The position numbers were made by a program, and so were the translations under genes. Of a stretch of DNA of 64,000 bases, positions 1 to 9,798 are shown one piece after another; positions within the stretch are counted from its first letter, which is position 1; each line of letters opens with the position of its first letter. This stretch comes from Desulfosporosinus orientis DSM 765 (GTDB lineage Bacteria; Bacillota; Desulfitobacteriia; Desulfitobacteriales; Desulfitobacteriaceae), in the NCBI RefSeq assembly GCF_000235605.1, contig NC_016584.1:5519151-5583150 (forward strand), in the 5' to 3' direction. Under the pieces are notes generated by a model. It was not told the origin of the DNA and did not search any database. It saw only the letters and a list, made by a program, of their open reading frames with translations.

Positions 1-149
1 CTTAGTATCTTAAATAAACTTACCTACGACAACTTGTAATCTCAACTTTTTCGTCTTCCCATATTCTTTGGGTATTTCTACCCTTCGTACTGGGTTTTAA
101 CGAATTTACCACTTAATATAAAGGTGCGTACAAAAATTAAACCGGTTAC

Positions 150-259
150 ATACAAGTAACCGGGCATAACAACAATTCCTTTGGCTTCACACCATTCCTT
201 AGCAGTAATACCGCTAGCACGGCATTCGGCAACAGTGCTTCTTTTTCACTTTTATCCAC
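150..259 (-). pseudogene. IS66 family accessory transposase (orf1/TnpA) remnant
   Basis: The minus strand has a GTG at 259 preceded by GGAGGT at good spacing and begins VDKSEKEAL. After a one-base frame change the sequence reads AECRASGITAKEWCEAKGI at 174-230. IS66 orf1 proteins carry this kind of N-terminal helical segment (CRxSGMTxKEWCxxxGI). The frame then runs into unrelated sequence, so only about 30 codons survive and the piece is frameshifted. No IS66 orf2 or tnpB is present, and no terminal repeats were recognised. I read it as a scar of an old insertion behind the S-layer gene. Confidence 0.5.
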
Positions 260-422
260 TACAACAATACCTCCATGTAAGGTTTTCATGGGATATATTG
301 TCTCATTGTCGTTGTGAGTTGACCATGCACCCCAATTGTATGCGCTTACAGTACTAAATAATTATGCATAATTTATGAGGAGATCCCTAGCGCTTAGGAT
401 TATTCTCAATCCAATTTTAAAT

Positions 423-461
423 AAGAAGAACCCCTTGGATTTCTCCGCCGGGGTTCTTCTT
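423..461 (-). terminator. Rho-independent terminator of the first S-layer gene
   Basis: A perfect 12-bp stem (AAGAAGAACCCC with GGGGTTCTTCTT) encloses a 15-base loop. On the minus strand a T-rich stretch follows, 40 bases after the stop codon of the S-layer gene. The second S-layer gene has an almost identical hairpin at 12555-12597, including the loop core GGATTTCTCCGC. Confidence 0.85.
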
Positions 462-501
462 TAGCCGTTTCAAAACTGAGTTTTTGTGAACTTAGCTTTG
501 A

Positions 502-3500
502 TTATTGACCTTTAACTGTTACCACAAATGCTTTTGTATCAGTTACTGTATTATCTAGGTCTGATTTGATCGTTGCAGTTAAAGTAACTTGTACATCAGC
601 ACCATTAGGTCTTGTTACAGTACCATCAGTAGCAACTAAAGCTGTGTTGCTTGATGCCCAAGTAATTGTTGTATTGCTAGCACCAGTTGTTGCTAGTGTT
701 AAGTCGACTGTTACACTGTTAGCAACGTCTGTACCACCAAAGCCTAATGCTAAAGCTGCTTTATCAGTTGCAACATCTGTTGTACCTTGTAAGTTATCCA
801 TCTTAGCAAGCAAGTCATTCAACTTAGTTACATTAGCTGCTACAACAAGAGCTTTTTGGGCACTTGTTAATCCATCATAGTTAGTTTTTGCCGTGTTAAT
901 AGCAGGCTGATTTGCAATTGTAGCGCTTGTAACTGTTGGCAATGCTTCGATTTCTGTATCTACTGCACTTGCTGCTGCTTGGTTAGCTGCAGCGTCTGCA
1001 CTAGCTTGTAAAGTAGCCATCTTAGCTACTAAGTCATTTAACTTAGTTACGTTAGCTGCTTTGACGAAGTCTTTTTCTGCCGGCGTTAGAACATCGTAGT
1101 TACCTTTTGCTGTATTTACAGCTGCCTGATCAGCAAGTGTAGCGCTTGCAGCTGCCGGTAATGCTTCAATTTCTGTATCCATTGTATCTGCTGCTGTTTG
1201 AACGCTTGCTACTGCAGTACCAACTAATGATGTTACTACACCATTAGTAACTACAATATTTGTAACTTGGTCATTTGCAGCTAAAGCCGCGAAGATTGCA
1301 GTATTGCCTATTGCTATGACACTGCCTTTTGATGTCTTGAGAGCTGTAGTTGTACTTAAGACATAAGGAGTACCATCAACATAGAGCACGCCATTTCCGG
1401 TATCTTCATAAGTTACTGCACCAGTAGTAGTGACAGGTGTAGTAGATGTGGAAGCTCCGATAAGGAAGAACTTAGCATATAAGCCAGTCTGTGCATCCAA
1501 TACCACGGTTACATTGCTCTCGCCGCGAAGATCACTTAAGGATTCTTCAGAGATGTCAGAAGGATCTGAGATATCGAGCACTAAGCCGTTGTCAGCAAGT
1601 TTATAAGTTGTGCTGCCAACCGTTACTTTCTTATTACCGACATCTACGCCGCTTTGTGAAACGCTACCATTAGCTATACGATTTGTGTAGTTGCTATCGA
1701 TATCGTGTCCGGATCTAGCAATTCCTTTGACGAGATTCATATTGTCTTCGTTATACTGAAGGACTACTACGTCACCTTTTTCGACGTCATCAGCATCAAC
1801 TTTATCTACTTTAATTGTCTTCTCTTCTCCGCCAGCATATACGGTTAAGCTAACAATTTCGTCATCTGTATTGCGAAGAACTTTAGTGACCACTGCTTCG
1901 TCATAAGACTTATCATCGCTGGTGGTGCTATCGTACCAGATAGCTACGACTTCGGCATCATCATTATAGATGTAAGTTCCTTCGTCGATTTCTGATCCTT
2001 CATAGTCACCAAAGGCAGAAATGGTGTAGTCCTCAGCATCTGTGGCTTCTTTATCTTCGGTTGCGTCAAACATAATTGTATCAGCTGTCAGTTTCTTGCC
2101 GTCTATATACTTGTCGCCGGCTTCAATTGTTTTGGATGCAGTAATTGCACCAACTCCTACTAAGCCGCTAGGACTGCTGAAGAACTCGAGCTCTTTCAGG
2201 TCTCCGTCATCATTTAGGTGTAATTTGACTAGGCTTCCAGCATCAGCTTCGTTACTGAAGGAGATATCCACAGAAGGTTCTGTGGTACTGTTATCGGTTA
2301 AACGAATACCAGTATACGCACCAACGGTACCAATTAAGGATGCGTTCCAATCGCTGTTTGCTCCGGAAGTATTGTCAATATCATAGTCTGTTCCGTCAAC
2401 AGTAATGGTATCTAAGTCTTGTAAGTCCATATCGTAGGATACTTCATCATCATCTTGAGTTAAAGCGTCGATTTCCACTTTATCTCTAGCAGATTTATAA
2501 CCTAAGATATCATCTGTCAATACAGCAACTTTGGTATTGCCATCAACAAGAGCTGTATCTCCAGCGATATAAATCAAGTTTCCAGCATAGTCACCATAAA
2601 GGGTAACATCACCGGCAGCCTGGAGGGATTCTGCTGCGTCAGAGTCAACAGTATCTACGTCGCCGTCTTCATTGATGTAGATAGATCTTCCATTATTGTA
2701 ATCAAATACATCTGAATCATAGATATAGTTGTAAGTGTCTCCATCTACTTCAATAGAGTCATCATAGACTTCATCAATTTCACCGGCAGCGATCTTCTTA
2801 TTCAGGACTTCAGCATAACCGTCTTCATCATCTGCATCGTCACTGTAGAATAAGAGGTCACCTTTTTCGAGATCAGCAACGTCAATTACTTTGCCGTCTT
2901 TCACGATGGTAGCATCTGCAGCATCGAATCCGCCGCTTCCATCAACGCCGACAACTTCATCGCCATCGACAGAGTCAACGAGCACTACATCTTTCAATGA
3001 GTAAGCGCTGACAAACTCAATGTCTCCGGCACTGTCAAAGCCCACTTTAGCAAAGTTGAACTTTTTGTCGACATAGTCAGCAATGTCTTCTTTTGCACCA
3101 TCGACATAGAAAGCAAATTTGTCTTTAGAGCTGTTATCATATTCTTCAGTTGAGATATCATACTTTTCATCTTCACCGAGAAGTTTGATTTCATCAACAT
3201 CAGTAACTTCAATGGAATCCTCTTTGGCATCAGTGGTCAGAATCTTGTAGTTTACTAATTCATCGTCACCGTTATACCAAACTTGTACAAGCTCGCCCAG
3301 TGCACCTTCATAATCAAAGTCCATGCTGTCAGGTACATCAAGAGTTACTTTTTGGCTAGCAGAAGAACCTTTATCAACATAACCCACAATTTCCTTATCG
3401 CCTACGTTGATATCCTGTACGCGAATCTTGTAGGAGTATGGGCGGTTGAAAGTAGTTGTAAGAATAGTTCCATTTGCATTTACGGTAACAACGTAATCTT

Positions 3501-4722
3501 GTTGATATTCAAGCACTTGCTCATCGTCGTCTCGTGAATACAATTCAACAGTTGCAGTTAAACCGTTGGAAGACATCGTGACATCTTTAACGCCATAACG
3601 GTCTCCTGTATCAGCATTTTTGATGGTAATATCGGATGGTTGAAGTCCTGATACAGCGCTGCTGAAGACGATTTCTACAAATTTGTTGCTATCGTCAAGA
3701 GCGCTTACAGAAACGATTTTCAGTTCTACATCGCCAGGAGTTTGTGTAACTTGTCCGGCAGCAACTCCAGCGCGAACACCTTCCGGAACAACAGCAGTAC
3801 CGCCAAGAGCAGTGACAACTGCATCAGAAGGAGCTTTGCTGTAAGTGAAAGCAGCAACAGCAGGAACTGATTTACCGTCTGTGAGAACGATAGGAGATTT
3901 GGTTTGCGCTGCAAGAGGAGCACCTGCAAGAGCATCGATTCCAGTTGCACCGTTAGCAACATAGACATTGTCAAATGCGAGGCCGGAAGCGAAGTCTTGG
4001 ATAACTTGGTTATTGGTGTCGTAAGCTGTTAGACCAGCGTGACGGGTTGCACCAGGAAGTGCAGCTTTTACAGCATCACTGATAACGCCTGTTCCACCGA
4101 TAACGTCACTTGCAGTAACGCCAGCGCTTGCTAAGTAATCAGCTACACTGGAAGGAAGAGCATCTTTGTTGGTTAAGAGAATTGGCTCGTTAGCTGCAGC
4201 AGCGATTGATGCAATAGAGAGCGCATCAGGAATACCGTTTGCAACAGCAACTTTGGAAACGCCTGTCATTTTCTTAGCGATGTTAACAGAGGTTTCAGCA
4301 CGATCGTATCCGCCGAGGGATACAACTTCAATGCCCATGCCTTTTAACTCATCGATAACACCTTGTTTAATTACAGCAGTTCCGCTAGTTACATAAACAG
4401 TTTTAACTGCGAGTTTTGTAAGTTCAGCTTTAGTAGCAGCATCAAGTGAATTTCCAGCACCAGTCAATAAAATAGGAGCTTTCAATGAAGCTGCGAGGGG
4501 GCCAGCAGTTAAAGCATCAACCATACCATAAGAGGTTGAGGAAGCAAGAATTGCAGAACCGGTATAGCCCGTTTGATCAGCGATTTGTGCCGCAGTGTCA
4601 GCAGCAGTTAAACCAGCGATACGAGTTGGGACTGGAGCTGCAGCGAAAACATTAAAAGGAACCATGCTTAACGACATACCTGCGATAGCTAATGAAGCTA
4701 AGGCTTTTTTAGTTTTCTTCAT
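502..4722 (-). CDS. S-layer-type surface protein with three CWB2 repeats
   Basis: This is a large secreted cell-surface protein, probably an S-layer subunit. I chose the ATG at 4722 because AGAGGAG precedes it and the product then starts MKKTKKALASLAIAG, as in its paralog; the upstream ATG at 4746 lies before the ribosome binding site. A signal peptide ends near ...VFAAAP. Three CWB2 repeats (about residues 30-325) should anchor it non-covalently to a wall polymer. A very acidic Ig-like/beta-rich body follows. Near the end come two alpha-helical repeats of about 65 residues (YDxLTxxxK type, about 1175-1312) and a terminal atrophied bacterial Ig-like domain (about 1315-1406). It is closely related to the 12639-16367 product but has a longer, different tail. 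S-layer identity is inferred from size, acidity and CWB2. Confidence 0.85.
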   Translation of the reverse strand: MKKTKKALASLAIAGMSLSMVPFNVFAAAPVPTRIAGLTAADTAAQIADQTGYTGSAILASSTSYGMVDALTAGPLAASLKAPILLTGAGNSLDAATKAELTKLAVKTVYVTSGTAVIKQGVIDELKGMGIEVVSLGGYDRAETSVNIAKKMTGVSKVAVANGIPDALSIASIAAAANEPILLTNKDALPSSVADYLASAGVTASDVIGGTGVISDAVKAALPGATRHAGLTAYDTNNQVIQDFASGLAFDNVYVANGATGIDALAGAPLAAQTKSPIVLTDGKSVPAVAAFTYSKAPSDAVVTALGGTAVVPEGVRAGVAAGQVTQTPGDVELKIVSVSALDDSNKFVEIVFSSAVSGLQPSDITIKNADTGDRYGVKDVTMSSNGLTATVELYSRDDDEQVLEYQQDYVVTVNANGTILTTTFNRPYSYKIRVQDINVGDKEIVGYVDKGSSASQKVTLDVPDSMDFDYEGALGELVQVWYNGDDELVNYKILTTDAKEDSIEVTDVDEIKLLGEDEKYDISTEEYDNSSKDKFAFYVDGAKEDIADYVDKKFNFAKVGFDSAGDIEFVSAYSLKDVVLVDSVDGDEVVGVDGSGGFDAADATIVKDGKVIDVADLEKGDLLFYSDDADDEDGYAEVLNKKIAAGEIDEVYDDSIEVDGDTYNYIYDSDVFDYNNGRSIYINEDGDVDTVDSDAAESLQAAGDVTLYGDYAGNLIYIAGDTALVDGNTKVAVLTDDILGYKSARDKVEIDALTQDDDEVSYDMDLQDLDTITVDGTDYDIDNTSGANSDWNASLIGTVGAYTGIRLTDNSTTEPSVDISFSNEADAGSLVKLHLNDDGDLKELEFFSSPSGLVGVGAITASKTIEAGDKYIDGKKLTADTIMFDATEDKEATDAEDYTISAFGDYEGSEIDEGTYIYNDDAEVVAIWYDSTTSDDKSYDEAVVTKVLRNTDDEIVSLTVYAGGEEKTIKVDKVDADDVEKGDVVVLQYNEDNMNLVKGIARSGHDIDSNYTNRIANGSVSQSGVDVGNKKVTVGSTTYKLADNGLVLDISDPSDISEESLSDLRGESNVTVVLDAQTGLYAKFFLIGASTSTTPVTTTGAVTYEDTGNGVLYVDGTPYVLSTTTALKTSKGSVIAIGNTAIFAALAANDQVTNIVVTNGVVTSLVGTAVASVQTAADTMDTEIEALPAAASATLADQAAVNTAKGNYDVLTPAEKDFVKAANVTKLNDLVAKMATLQASADAAANQAAASAVDTEIEALPTVTSATIANQPAINTAKTNYDGLTSAQKALVVAANVTKLNDLLAKMDNLQGTTDVATDKAALALGFGGTDVANSVTVDLTLATTGASNTTITWASSNTALVATDGTVTRPNGADVQVTLTATIKSDLDNTVTDTKAFVVTVKGQ

Positions 4723-5301
4723 GTAGTGAATTTCTCCTCTCGTCATTGGATCTCTTTCTTTTTTAGGAAATGAACTTCTCTCTCTTTGTAACCAGGACGT
4801 CTTTTAGTCGCCCCTCACCCCCTTAAAATGTGTAGCACAATCTTTAGACATTGCGCAATATCTAAAAGCATTCCACAAAATAAGCGGGAGCGTCCCCCCT
4901 AAGGATGACGGTGTTTCATCCCTCCTGTGGCCTGCTATTTAGAACGGCATGGGAAATGAAGAAACCACAAAAAGGTCGATATTAGCTATATATATTCTTC
5001 ATAATAGCCAATATTCCTGCTTGCTGTCCGATTTTTTTTATGCAGACTTAAGTTAAGCTTTACTCCTCGGACAAGTTTCCTATGTACTTGTCTTAGTTTA
5101 CACTAAAACCTACTAGTTTTCCACCATTTAGTTAAAAATATACTTAACTTCTGATAGAATACTTGAAGTATAACATAAAATAAAGCTGAAGATGTAGGAA
5201 TTTTGTGTAGTTTCAACAATTATTATATTTAAGAGGTTAATTACTCCCCCAATTTAACACACTTAAATGTCAGAATTTAAAAAATACTCAAAGTTTTAAG
5301 A
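4723..5301. other. Long leader and upstream region of the first S-layer gene
   Basis: This 579-base gap holds the ribosome binding site (4734-4740), a structured leader shared with the second S-layer gene (about 4826-4925), an imperfect inverted repeat with 11-bp arms near 4980-5015, and a 7-bp inverted repeat GACAAGT/ACTTGTC at 5070-5092. No coding frame was seen. I could not assign a convincing promoter. Confidence 0.5.
4826..4925 (-). promoter_or_regulatory. Conserved structured 5' leader element, copy A
   Basis: Read on the minus strand, there is a hairpin (GGATGA...TCATCC), then GGGACGCT, then about 21 bases, then a palindrome with core ATTGCGCAAT flanked by TTTAGA/TCTAAA. The same order occurs before the second S-layer gene. 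The first stem has different bases there but still pairs. This suggests a cis-acting RNA or operator common to both genes. I could not match it to a known riboswitch class. Confidence 0.45.
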
Positions 5302-6891
5302 TTAATATCCCTCAAAGCTTAGAATTCCTTGGTATATGCCTTGAGCTGCCTTCGTCTGAAATTCTGGAGAAGATAATAGTTTTTCTTCCGCTGGATTGGA
5401 GAGGAAGCCTAACTCCACGAGGACTGCCGGCATTTTTGTGTTTTTAATTACATAGAAGGAAGCGTTCTTAACTCCCCGATTATTCAACCCGATTGCTTTG
5501 ATCAGCTCACTCTGAATGTTTTCCGCCAAGACTTTAGACTGAGGGGACACCGGATTCAGGGAACTATAGTAGGTTGTTGAGCCTGCTGCTTCCGGATTGC
5601 TGAATGAATCATTATGCAGACTGATGAAGAGATCAGCGTTGTGGTCGTTGGCGATTTCAGTTCTCGCTTCAAGATCAGCACGCTCGGAGTAGGTGCCTTC
5701 AGCCGGTGTAACATCTGAGCTTCTCGTAATAATAACTTGGGCTCCGGCTGAACGAAGCAAGCTTGCCAGATTTAGCCCTACTGAAAGGGTATTGTTCTTC
5801 TCATAGGTCCCGGATGCTCCCTTAGCTCCAGGATCAGGACCCCCATGCCCCGGATCAACGACAATTGTCAGGCCTTTTAAAAGATAATCCGGCTGTACCT
5901 TACCTTCAACGATATCTCTGACTTTATCTGTGATTACTGCTGTTCCCCCGATAATCACTACCGTACGTGGACTTTCCTCCGGCCTGGATAATACTGAATA
6001 AGTGGCTCCCGGCAAAGTTGTCCTTTGGGTCATGACAATACCTGCTTGTCGTTTTGCCGCCAAACCACCTGCTGTGAGAGCGTCAGGAAAATTCTCACCG
6101 GTTACCAAGTACGAAGTTTGGGAAGGCAAAGCATCCTTAGCAAATTCATATACTTCTGCGGCGGTATCATAACGGTCGTTTCCAAAAATCCGCTGCACAT
6201 TCTGCAAACGGTCTAAAGTACTTGAAGACACCACAGCTTCTCCGCCCACGACAATTGTATATAAGTCCCCTTCGTTTTGCATGTCTTCAAGAGCCTGCTG
6301 AGTTGACCTGGGCATTTCCTTAGCTCTTGTTAAAAGAATCGGGGTCTCTGTGACACCTGCGTAGGCGGAGATTGAAAGAGCATCTGGAAACTGTTCACCA
6401 CTGGCTAAGATAACATCTCCTTTATATCCTACTCGTTCCGCAACTTTTTGCGCTGTCTCATATTGATCATAGCCAAAAATTCGTTCAGGCTGGTTCAGTC
6501 CTGCGTTGACAATATCTGACTCAACTTGCTGGCTTAAGGCAGCTGATCCTCCTAAGATGATTACATTCCGGGCGCCTAAACGTTTGATTTCCTCCATAAC
6601 CTGAGGGTCCACTCCTTCTGTCGGAGTCAGCAAAATCGGTGCATCCAGTTGATGAGACAAAGGTGCTGCTACCAAAGCATCCGGAAAGTTATCGCAATTT
6701 GCCAGTATGACGGTATCTGCCTGTTTCCAGCCGATTTTGGAAACTTCAATGGCAGTATCTATTTGACGCACTCCGTAGATCCTCGAAGTGTCTAAGGCTA
6801 ATGGAGCGGCAGTGACCGGTGTCTGAAACCCCATTAATAATCCTAAGCCAAGAAATAACATCCCTAGTAGTTTCCACTTTAAATTTGCCAC
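5302..6891 (-). CDS. CWB2-anchored N-acetylmuramoyl-L-alanine amidase
   Basis: This is a secreted autolysin expected to cleave the bond between MurNAc and L-Ala in peptidoglycan. I chose GTG at 6891 because AGGAGG lies six bases before it; the longer TTG frame would start inside that site. The order is signal peptide, three CWB2 repeats (about residues 25-330), then an Amidase_3 domain to the C-terminus. The zinc site is visible as DPGHGG (about 345), a Glu in YEKNN (about 359) and SLHND (about 425). The catalytic Glu is in VELGF (about 491). It lies upstream of the first S-layer gene on the same strand and just downstream of a CWB2 subtilisin (87-base gap), so the two may be co-transcribed. 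Confidence 0.92.
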   Translation of the reverse strand: MANLKWKLLGMLFLGLGLLMGFQTPVTAAPLALDTSRIYGVRQIDTAIEVSKIGWKQADTVILANCDNFPDALVAAPLSHQLDAPILLTPTEGVDPQVMEEIKRLGARNVIILGGSAALSQQVESDIVNAGLNQPERIFGYDQYETAQKVAERVGYKGDVILASGEQFPDALSISAYAGVTETPILLTRAKEMPRSTQQALEDMQNEGDLYTIVVGGEAVVSSSTLDRLQNVQRIFGNDRYDTAAEVYEFAKDALPSQTSYLVTGENFPDALTAGGLAAKRQAGIVMTQRTTLPGATYSVLSRPEESPRTVVIIGGTAVITDKVRDIVEGKVQPDYLLKGLTIVVDPGHGGPDPGAKGASGTYEKNNTLSVGLNLASLLRSAGAQVIITRSSDVTPAEGTYSERADLEARTEIANDHNADLFISLHNDSFSNPEAAGSTTYYSSLNPVSPQSKVLAENIQSELIKAIGLNNRGVKNASFYVIKNTKMPAVLVELGFLSNPAEEKLLSSPEFQTKAAQGIYQGILSFEGY

Positions 6892-6978
6892 TTCATCCCT
6901 CCTCAAATTTTCGAACTTATTGTCTTTCGACAGTATATCACTTGTTCCTGCAAGACTTTTGTGACAAATCTATTAAGA

Positions 6979-9519
6979 TTACTGAACCCAAGTGTGAATA
7001 GTTTGAACAATGCTCTCCGGCAAGGCTGAGACCCCTCCCAAGACTTCCACCTGATTTCCCTGCCAGGATTTTAAGAGTGAAGAAAGACTGTCAGGAATAG
7101 AAGAGTGGGTTGGGACCAAGACGACCCTCGCTCCGTAGAAGGCTGCACGTACTGCTCCGGTCAAAGCATCCGGGAAGTTTTCGCCCGTTGCAATTTCCAC
7201 TCTGGCGGTGGTGGGAGGATACAACTGGAGGACGGCAGCCGCCGTGTCGTAGGCAGTCCTTCCACTGATCCGGTTGGGGAAAGGAAGCTGCTCCATTACC
7301 TTAGTTCCTACTACAGCCGTTCCTCCTATTACCAGAGACTCTGTAACCTTCAGCTCCTGCAAAGCGGTTTGAGTATCTTTTGGTAAAGTCTGAGGTTTAG
7401 TAAGCAAAATCGGTATTCCCTGCCTTGCTGCCCAGGAAGAGATAACCAGCGCATCTTGGAAGCTGCTGTCGCTGGCTATAACAGCCTTGCCCTGAGTACC
7501 TAATTCGAGGGCTATAGCACGGGCAGTTCCCTCTGCAGTATATCCAGAGAGGCGTTTTACTTCGTAGGTTTGCTGAAGTTCCTTTTCGATCTGATCAGAT
7601 AGAGCTGCAGTTCCCCCTAAGAGATAAACCGTTTTCGGAGCCAGACGCCGAAGCTCTGCTCGAACCTCCTCATTAAGTTCCGAACTTTGCGAGAGCAAAA
7701 TTGGTGCTTGCATTTTATAGGCGAGAGGCGCTCCAGCCAGGGCATCAGGAAATTGATTAACTTGAGCTAAAATTACGGTGTCTGCTCCTGTCGGAAATGT
7801 TTCCTTAGATATCTGTACGGCTGTCTCCTCTGCAGTCACTCCTGCAAAACGATTGTCATCCTTCCCATTTGACTGAGCAGTGCCAAGTACATAAATTCCC
7901 GGCATATAAAGTCCAAATCCGGCTTTCCCATCACTGATCTCTCCGCCCAGGGAGATCCAGCGTGAGCCGCTCCAACGATAAATACTCCCTTCGAAATTTC
8001 CTTTCAGGCCAGGATTCCTCCATTCCAAAGAGAGCATCTGTTGGGGAGCTGCATTTCCCCAGTTGACCTGAAAGGCGGGAGTCAAAAATTGGGAACCATT
8101 GGGTAAATCAGCTGGAGCAGCAATATTATTTACTGTCACGTTTTCGACCTGCTTAAAAGCTTGTTGAGGAATCGTTAAATCCAATTGAGTTGTGCCTTCC
8201 ACTGCTTCAACAATTCCTCCCGCTGCATCAATACGTGCCGGCGATGACACTTTTTGTAAGGTTTGATTGTCGAGATTCAAGGCCAGCTTTACATCCACCA
8301 ATCCATACCCATACTGATTATCCTGCCCTGGAGAGCCTAAATCTTCAGTTCCTTGCTCAAGAGCTTTAATAACTTGATCTCTGGACCATTCCGGATGTTG
8401 GCCCCAAATTAAAGCGGCTTCTCCGGAAACGAAAGGCGCAGCCAAAGAAGTCCCGCTCGCATAATTATAGCCGGACCCCTCTAATTGGCTCCATCCATCT
8501 GTAGGGATATAATCACCAGGTGCAGCTAAATCTACTTCTGAGCCTGTGGCTGAATAGTCAGTCACATTATTTGATTTATCAGTGGCCGTAACCGCTAGTA
8601 CCCGGGAATCGGCAGCAGGATAGCTTACACCCGGATTGTCTTGGGAATCCGGATCATAATTTCCGCTAGCCGCAACCATCAGGCAGCCTTTATCGTAGGC
8701 GTAGGCAATAGCCTTCCTTAAAATTTCCGAGGAATCAGAACCATTCTCTGAGCCTAAGCTTAAGTTAATAATTTTTGCGCCATGATCTGCAGCCCACACA
8801 ATTCCGTCAGCAATATCATCATCATAGCCAACGCCCTTGGCACCTATGGCCTTGATCGGCATAATTTTAGCTTGATAGGCCACTCCAACTATACCCACAT
8901 CATTGCGTTCTGCTGCCGCAACTCCGGCTACTTCGGTTCCATGACCGTTATTATCTTGATTGGCTCCCGCTGCCTCACTCCCTGTAATGGCATTGTACCC
9001 AGCTACTATATTACCCATTAGATCCGGGTGTTTTAAGGCGATGCCCGTATCCACGAAGGCAATGGTTACCCCCTGACCTGTTACACCCTGATCCCAGGCT
9101 TCCGATACACCTTGATTAATCAGCGGCCATTGTTTCTCATAAAGGGGGTCTTTCAGGTCTGTCGTTTGAGCGCTGCTCTGTATGGTCCAAGAATGGTTTT
9201 CTTCAGCGCTTAAAACCCCTGGGGCATCCTCCATTTCTTGGATGATCTCTTGAATATTTTCATTTTCAGGAAATTCCAAAGTTGAAAAATTCAAGGGTCC
9301 TTGACGTACGATCTTGGCGCCAAAATTCTTGGCTAGTATATCAAGGCTTGTCCCCTCGGCTAAGGACAGAACAACTTGGTGGGATTCAGGCGGATTAGCT
9401 GCTGCCTGCAATGTGTCGACAGCAACCACAGGGCCTATTCCTAAGTTAAGCAGCATTATCCCAATAATTCCTAAAGATAACAGCGTAGATTTGGTTCTCC
9501 AAGACCAGGGTTTTAACAT
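6979..9519 (-). CDS. CWB2-anchored subtilisin-like (S8) serine protease
   Basis: This is an exported protease. A signal peptide or anchor (about residues 10-35) is followed by a short propeptide-like domain (about 48-115) and a subtilisin domain. The catalytic triad is intact: Asp in FVDTG (about 156), His in NNGHGTEVAG (about 191) and Ser in SGTSLAAP (about 357). A beta-rich spacer follows, then three CWB2 repeats (about 555-845). The layout places the active protease on the cell wall beside S-layer proteins and autolysins, where it might mature or turn them over. That role is inferred. The start is the ATG at 9519, with a weak AAAGG upstream. Confidence 0.92.
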   Translation of the reverse strand: MLKPWSWRTKSTLLSLGIIGIMLLNLGIGPVVAVDTLQAAANPPESHQVVLSLAEGTSLDILAKNFGAKIVRQGPLNFSTLEFPENENIQEIIQEMEDAPGVLSAEENHSWTIQSSAQTTDLKDPLYEKQWPLINQGVSEAWDQGVTGQGVTIAFVDTGIALKHPDLMGNIVAGYNAITGSEAAGANQDNNGHGTEVAGVAAAERNDVGIVGVAYQAKIMPIKAIGAKGVGYDDDIADGIVWAADHGAKIINLSLGSENGSDSSEILRKAIAYAYDKGCLMVAASGNYDPDSQDNPGVSYPAADSRVLAVTATDKSNNVTDYSATGSEVDLAAPGDYIPTDGWSQLEGSGYNYASGTSLAAPFVSGEAALIWGQHPEWSRDQVIKALEQGTEDLGSPGQDNQYGYGLVDVKLALNLDNQTLQKVSSPARIDAAGGIVEAVEGTTQLDLTIPQQAFKQVENVTVNNIAAPADLPNGSQFLTPAFQVNWGNAAPQQMLSLEWRNPGLKGNFEGSIYRWSGSRWISLGGEISDGKAGFGLYMPGIYVLGTAQSNGKDDNRFAGVTAEETAVQISKETFPTGADTVILAQVNQFPDALAGAPLAYKMQAPILLSQSSELNEEVRAELRRLAPKTVYLLGGTAALSDQIEKELQQTYEVKRLSGYTAEGTARAIALELGTQGKAVIASDSSFQDALVISSWAARQGIPILLTKPQTLPKDTQTALQELKVTESLVIGGTAVVGTKVMEQLPFPNRISGRTAYDTAAAVLQLYPPTTARVEIATGENFPDALTGAVRAAFYGARVVLVPTHSSIPDSLSSLLKSWQGNQVEVLGGVSALPESIVQTIHTWVQ

Positions 9520-9798
9520 TTTTGTCCACGCCTTTCTACTTTAAAGTATTTGTTTATGCAACTGTTTGTTAATATTTTAATTTTAAACATAATACTCTTA
9601 TTCGACAAAATATACAGCATTCCTCTCCTTTAAGGGCATTCCTTTGTTGTCATATTTTTACATCAATTTTTTAAAGGATTTTTGTTGTATATAAAAGAAT
9701 AATAAGTAATCCTGATAGGTTAGAAAACTTGATGATTTATTTGTTTGATACTAGAAAAATAGACCCGACTATGCAAAAAGAAAGAGGTTTTAATAATA

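Larger units (their letters stand above)
1..501. other. Left-flank intergenic region
   Basis: No intact gene is visible here. The region holds a broken IS66 orf1-like remnant on the minus strand (about 150-259) and the terminator of the downstream-reading S-layer gene (423-461). The rest is AT-rich with no open frame that I can support. Confidence 0.5.

Noticed and set aside
4870-4925. Possible cyclic-di-GMP-I riboswitch because of a hairpin followed by GGGACGC
   Set aside because: The other fixed parts of that class (GCAAACC, the GNRA tetraloop receptor and the AAAGCC continuation) are missing in both leaders.
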